This document shows positions 61,354-64,000 of a stretch of 64,000 nt of DNA, one piece after another. Numbering within the stretch: the stretch's first letter is position 1; every line of letters starts with the position of its first letter. Where the stretch lies: assembly GCF_052324685.1 (NCBI RefSeq), contig NC_135218.1:13176858-13240857 (forward strand), read 5' to 3'. The translations under genes were made by a program, and so were the position numbers. This DNA comes from Brachyhypopomus gauderio (taxonomy: Eukaryota; Chordata; Actinopteri; Gymnotiformes; Hypopomidae). The notes under the pieces were generated by a model. The model was not told the origin of the DNA, did no database searches, and saw nothing but the letters and a program-made list of their open reading frames with translations.

Positions 61354-62960
61354 AGTTAAGGAAGGTTGGATCACGTTCTTTCAAAGGGCGGAAGTCTAAG
61401 AAGAAATACCACTGTCCCCTATGCGAACAGGCCCTAGACAGTGATGAGTCATACTGTAAAGGTGACACACACACACGTACACGCACACAGACTCATCTGT
61501 TATTATATGTGTAATGTAAATATGAAAATACTGATCTTACTTGGCCTTGATATTACTAGTCTTGAGCACTATTGATCAGTTTCTAATCCCCCTTTATAGC
61601 CAGGCTTTTGGAAAAAGTTCCTCTTATAAAGACCTTACGAGTCTGGCTTTAGTACCATGCACTGAGACAGCCCTATGACGTGGTCATGATAATCTCCTCC
61701 TGATTCTGTTACTCCCAGTGTCCTCCTATTAGATTTAAGCATTATATTTGATACTGTAAATTATGGCAAATGTCTTAGCCATCTTTCTGCTGTGTGTATA
61801 ACCAACAGGTTTTTAATAACCTGCTATTTTGTGGTTTATTTTCTATATTACAAATAGAATTCAGTTTGTTCTTGTAAAACATAAATCTGTTATTACCCGA
61901 GGCGTACCCCAGGGATCAGGCCTTGAGCCTCTCCTTATTCATAATCTTCTGTCCTTTGGTGATATCATTTGCTGCCATGGTCTTCAATTTCACTGTTATA
62001 CAGATGATACTTGTGTTTGTTAGTACAAAATCTACCGCTACTCTTCCACCAGTTCACTAATGTCTTGTATTTATGACATCAAACCTCGGATGTATTCACA
62101 CCTTTTGAAGTGAAATCTAATTAACAGGCCCTAAATCTATAGGAGCAAAATTCTCAGACTTTGCAGTAAACCGAACGAGTGTCTGTCAAATCATCCTCAG
62201 AAGGGCACACTTTGTGGATCACTTTTGTTCCCACTCTGTTGCAAACCACATTAAGTGCATGATGGAGAGGACACATTTCTATCTATGCAACGTGACCTTT
62301 GCTCCTTACTTTGACTAACAATCTGACCCATACATTCATCTTTTCCCACCTTGACTACTGGAAGTCTTTATTCTTTATTGGACTTCCTGATAAAACCTTA
62401 TGTCCCCTGCAGCATATTACAAAATCAGCAGCTAGAATTCTCTCTTGCACTAAAAATCTCTTTCAGGTACACTGCCTCCCAGTCGCACAGCACATTAAGT
62501 TTAATCCCCTCCTTGCTGACTTATAAAGCCCTATGCAGTCCTAGCTCCTCTTAATTAGCTGACCTCCGTCACATACAGCTGTTCTCATATGCTGAGATCA
62601 TCTGGCACTGAACTGCTAACTGTGCAGGAAGACAGGGAGGGGTCCTCAACCCTAACAGTCCTCACCAGACCCTTTAAGGGCACGACCCCACACTTTACTA
62701 CACTTCACCTCCTTTCTTTTTCTTATTAACACTTTTCTAATTAATCCATCTTTTCTATTTTTTGTATTTTGGTTTATACAGTGACCTTGGGTATAAGAAG
62801 CTGCTTTATAAATATAAGTTATTATTTATAATAATTATTGGTGTTGTTTATTGGGTTTATTATTATTATTATTATTATTACTGCTATAGGATATACTGAT
62901 ATAATTTAATTTTCTCTTGCAGAGTGCAAAACTGCAGTTCATAATAACTGTGAAACAAAG
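58964..62960 (+). CDS. tns2: Tensin 2, N-terminal exons (continues past the right edge)
   Basis: Tensins link integrins and actin at focal adhesions; tensin 2 is the member with an N-terminal C1 zinc finger before its PTEN-like and C2 domains, with SH2 and PTB domains at the C-terminus. Exons seen: 58964-59080 (39 codons, MGCVFSEQWRRGE...), 61356-61461, 62923-62960; phases close, giving 87 residues. Exons two and three form CPLCEQALDSDESYC|KECKTAVHNNC, with the C-x2-C-x10-C-x2-C-x4-H-x2-C spacing of the tensin-2 C1 domain, preceded by SRSFKGRKSKKKYH. The phosphatase and later domains lie beyond 64000. The first exon fits N-myristoylation and is assigned by phase and position. The acceptor at 61355 directly follows a GT tract and is weak. 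Position after eif4b matches human EIF4B-TNS2. Confidence 0.8.
59087..61351. repeat. Three (GT)n tracts in tns2 intron 1
   Basis: (GT)n at about 59087-59133 starts six bases after the first-exon donor gt; another lies at 59941-60002, and a third at 61323-61351 runs to the acceptor of the second exon. The rest of this 2.3-kb intron shows no coding or transposon sequence. Confidence 0.9.
61560..62880 (+). mobile_element. Decayed L2-type LINE in a tns2 intron
   Basis: Plus-strand fragments read reverse transcriptase (GVPQGSGLEPLL, FHCYTDDTCVC, the YxDD motif) at about 61890-62023 and the later part (SHLDYWKSLFFIGLPDKTL, LQHITKSAARILS) at about 62340-62450. They are separated by stops and shifts. 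It ends with aagctgctttataaatataa and an (ATT)n tail at about 62862-62880. Older than the copy at 15834. Confidence 0.85.
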
Positions 62961-63600
62961 GTGAGTGTACTGCTCACTCACTCCCTCCAACATTTGCAGC
63001 ATCGGGTGAAGAAGTACAAATTAAAATACATGAATATTCGAACCGTTACCATCTCCTGGAGATCATGAACAGCAAGCACACGCAAGCACATTCACCCTGT
63101 CTTAATGGATCTAACCAGGGCACTACAGAGTAGAACTGAGACATAGAAGATATATCATCTAGTTCAAGCATAAATTCCTTTATCCTTAAGTCATGCATAT
63201 TTAAAGAGAAGTAATACCACTGTATCTGCAGAGTATTGGAATAGTATATAATAGTATGAATTAGTGAAATAGCAACAAATAAGATATGAGACAGGAATAG
63301 TTATTATTATTATTGTTATTGTGTAATAATGGTTATATGTGTATGTGATTGTGTCATAGCTTTTGATCTTATGTAATATGTCATTGGAATGATCATACTG
63401 CTACATTAACACAATTGCATTCAGACAGCATGTGGATGAATTAGTCCATGAAAACTGTAGTCACTTACAGTCACTCCTGGAATATCCCACATCACAGACA
63501 CTCAGACGGCAGGAAGGCAGCTGTTGTGCTCACAGTGTCACCTCACAGTGGAGCCACCATTCTGTTTTCTGTCACTCTGTGCTATGAGTGAGAGAGTCCG
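62961..63600 (+). other. tns2 intron sequence, nothing recognised
   Basis: No further tns2 exon could be supported here. Confidence 0.4.
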
Positions 63601-63639
63601 GTGTGAGGGGTTCAGTGTGTGTGGGAGGTTGAGACTGGA

Positions 63640-64000
63640 GTGGTGAGGGTGGGTTGTACTGGGGTTGTGGAGTGGTGAGGGTGGTAGTGTTGGGGTTGTG
63701 GAGTGGTGAGGGTGGTAGTGTTGGGGTTGTGGAGTGGTGAGGGTGGTAGTGTTGGGGTTATGGAGTGGTGACAGTGGTAGTGTTGGGGTTGTGGAGTGGT
63801 GAGGGTGGTAGTGTTGGGGTTGTGGAGTGGTGAGGGTGGGTAGTAGTAGGGTTGGGGAGTGAGTGTGGGTGGTAGTGTTGGGGTTGTGGAGTGGTGAGGG
63901 TGGGTAGTGTTGGGGTTGTGGAGTGGTGAGGGTGGGTAGTGTTGGGGTTGTGGAGTGGTGAGGGTGGGTAGTGTTGGGGTTGTGGAGTGGTGAGGGTGGT
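63640..64000. repeat. G-rich minisatellite, about 31-bp units, cut by the window edge
   Basis: Units contain gttggggttgtggagtggtg followed by agggtgg(g)tagt. About twelve copies are visible, with slight length variation, and the array continues beyond the last base. Each unit carries several GG/GGG/GGGG runs on the plus strand. Confidence 0.93.

Overview
The window looks like nuclear DNA of a teleost fish. Genes are split by GT/AG introns, the intergenic DNA is AT-rich, and long (CA)n, (GT)n and (CT)n tracts are frequent. There is debris of typical fish transposons: L2-type LINE ends, Tc1, Harbinger and hAT elements, and a solo LTR. An ostariophysan (catfish, characin or knifefish) is my guess from the repeats; this is low confidence.

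Seven protein genes can be supported, most by splicing exons by eye and checking that reading phases close. In order: a tachykinin-3 precursor of tac3b type (minus, about 2.0-3.3 kb); an apolipoprotein F-like gene with one coding exon (plus, 12.6-14.0 kb); a complete stat2 of 23 coding exons and 830 codons (plus, 18.8-30.1 kb); gpr84 (minus, 33.1-34.3 kb); a secreted trypsin-like serine protease of five coding exons (minus, 43.0-45.5 kb); a complete eif4b of 15 coding exons and 616 codons (plus, 48.8-55.1 kb); and the 5' end of tns2 with a C1 zinc finger (plus, 59.0 kb to beyond the window).

From what is known of human gene positions, TAC3, APOF, STAT2, GPR84, EIF4B and TNS2 all lie on 12q13, so the window is a compressed version of that syntenic block. 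APOF-STAT2 and EIF4B-TNS2 are direct neighbours in human too. The genes do not form an operon or one pathway: stat2 serves type I interferon signalling, gpr84 medium-chain fatty-acid sensing in myeloid cells, eif4b translation initiation, tns2 focal adhesions, tac3b neuropeptide signalling.

Between the genes lie minisatellites (30-bp units at 5.77-6.6 kb, 37-bp at 7.26 kb, 50-bp at 27.13 kb, about 24-bp at 44.56 kb, about 31-bp at the right edge) and mobile elements, several datable by nesting and by intact target duplications. No RNA gene, CRISPR array or wholly new system was convincingly seen. The most notable signals are the tachykinin pair with one FVGLL peptide, microsatellites pressed against stat2 and tns2 splice sites, a near-perfect 105-bp hairpin in the protease gene, a predicted acylated tns2 N-terminus and a minisatellite open on both strands.
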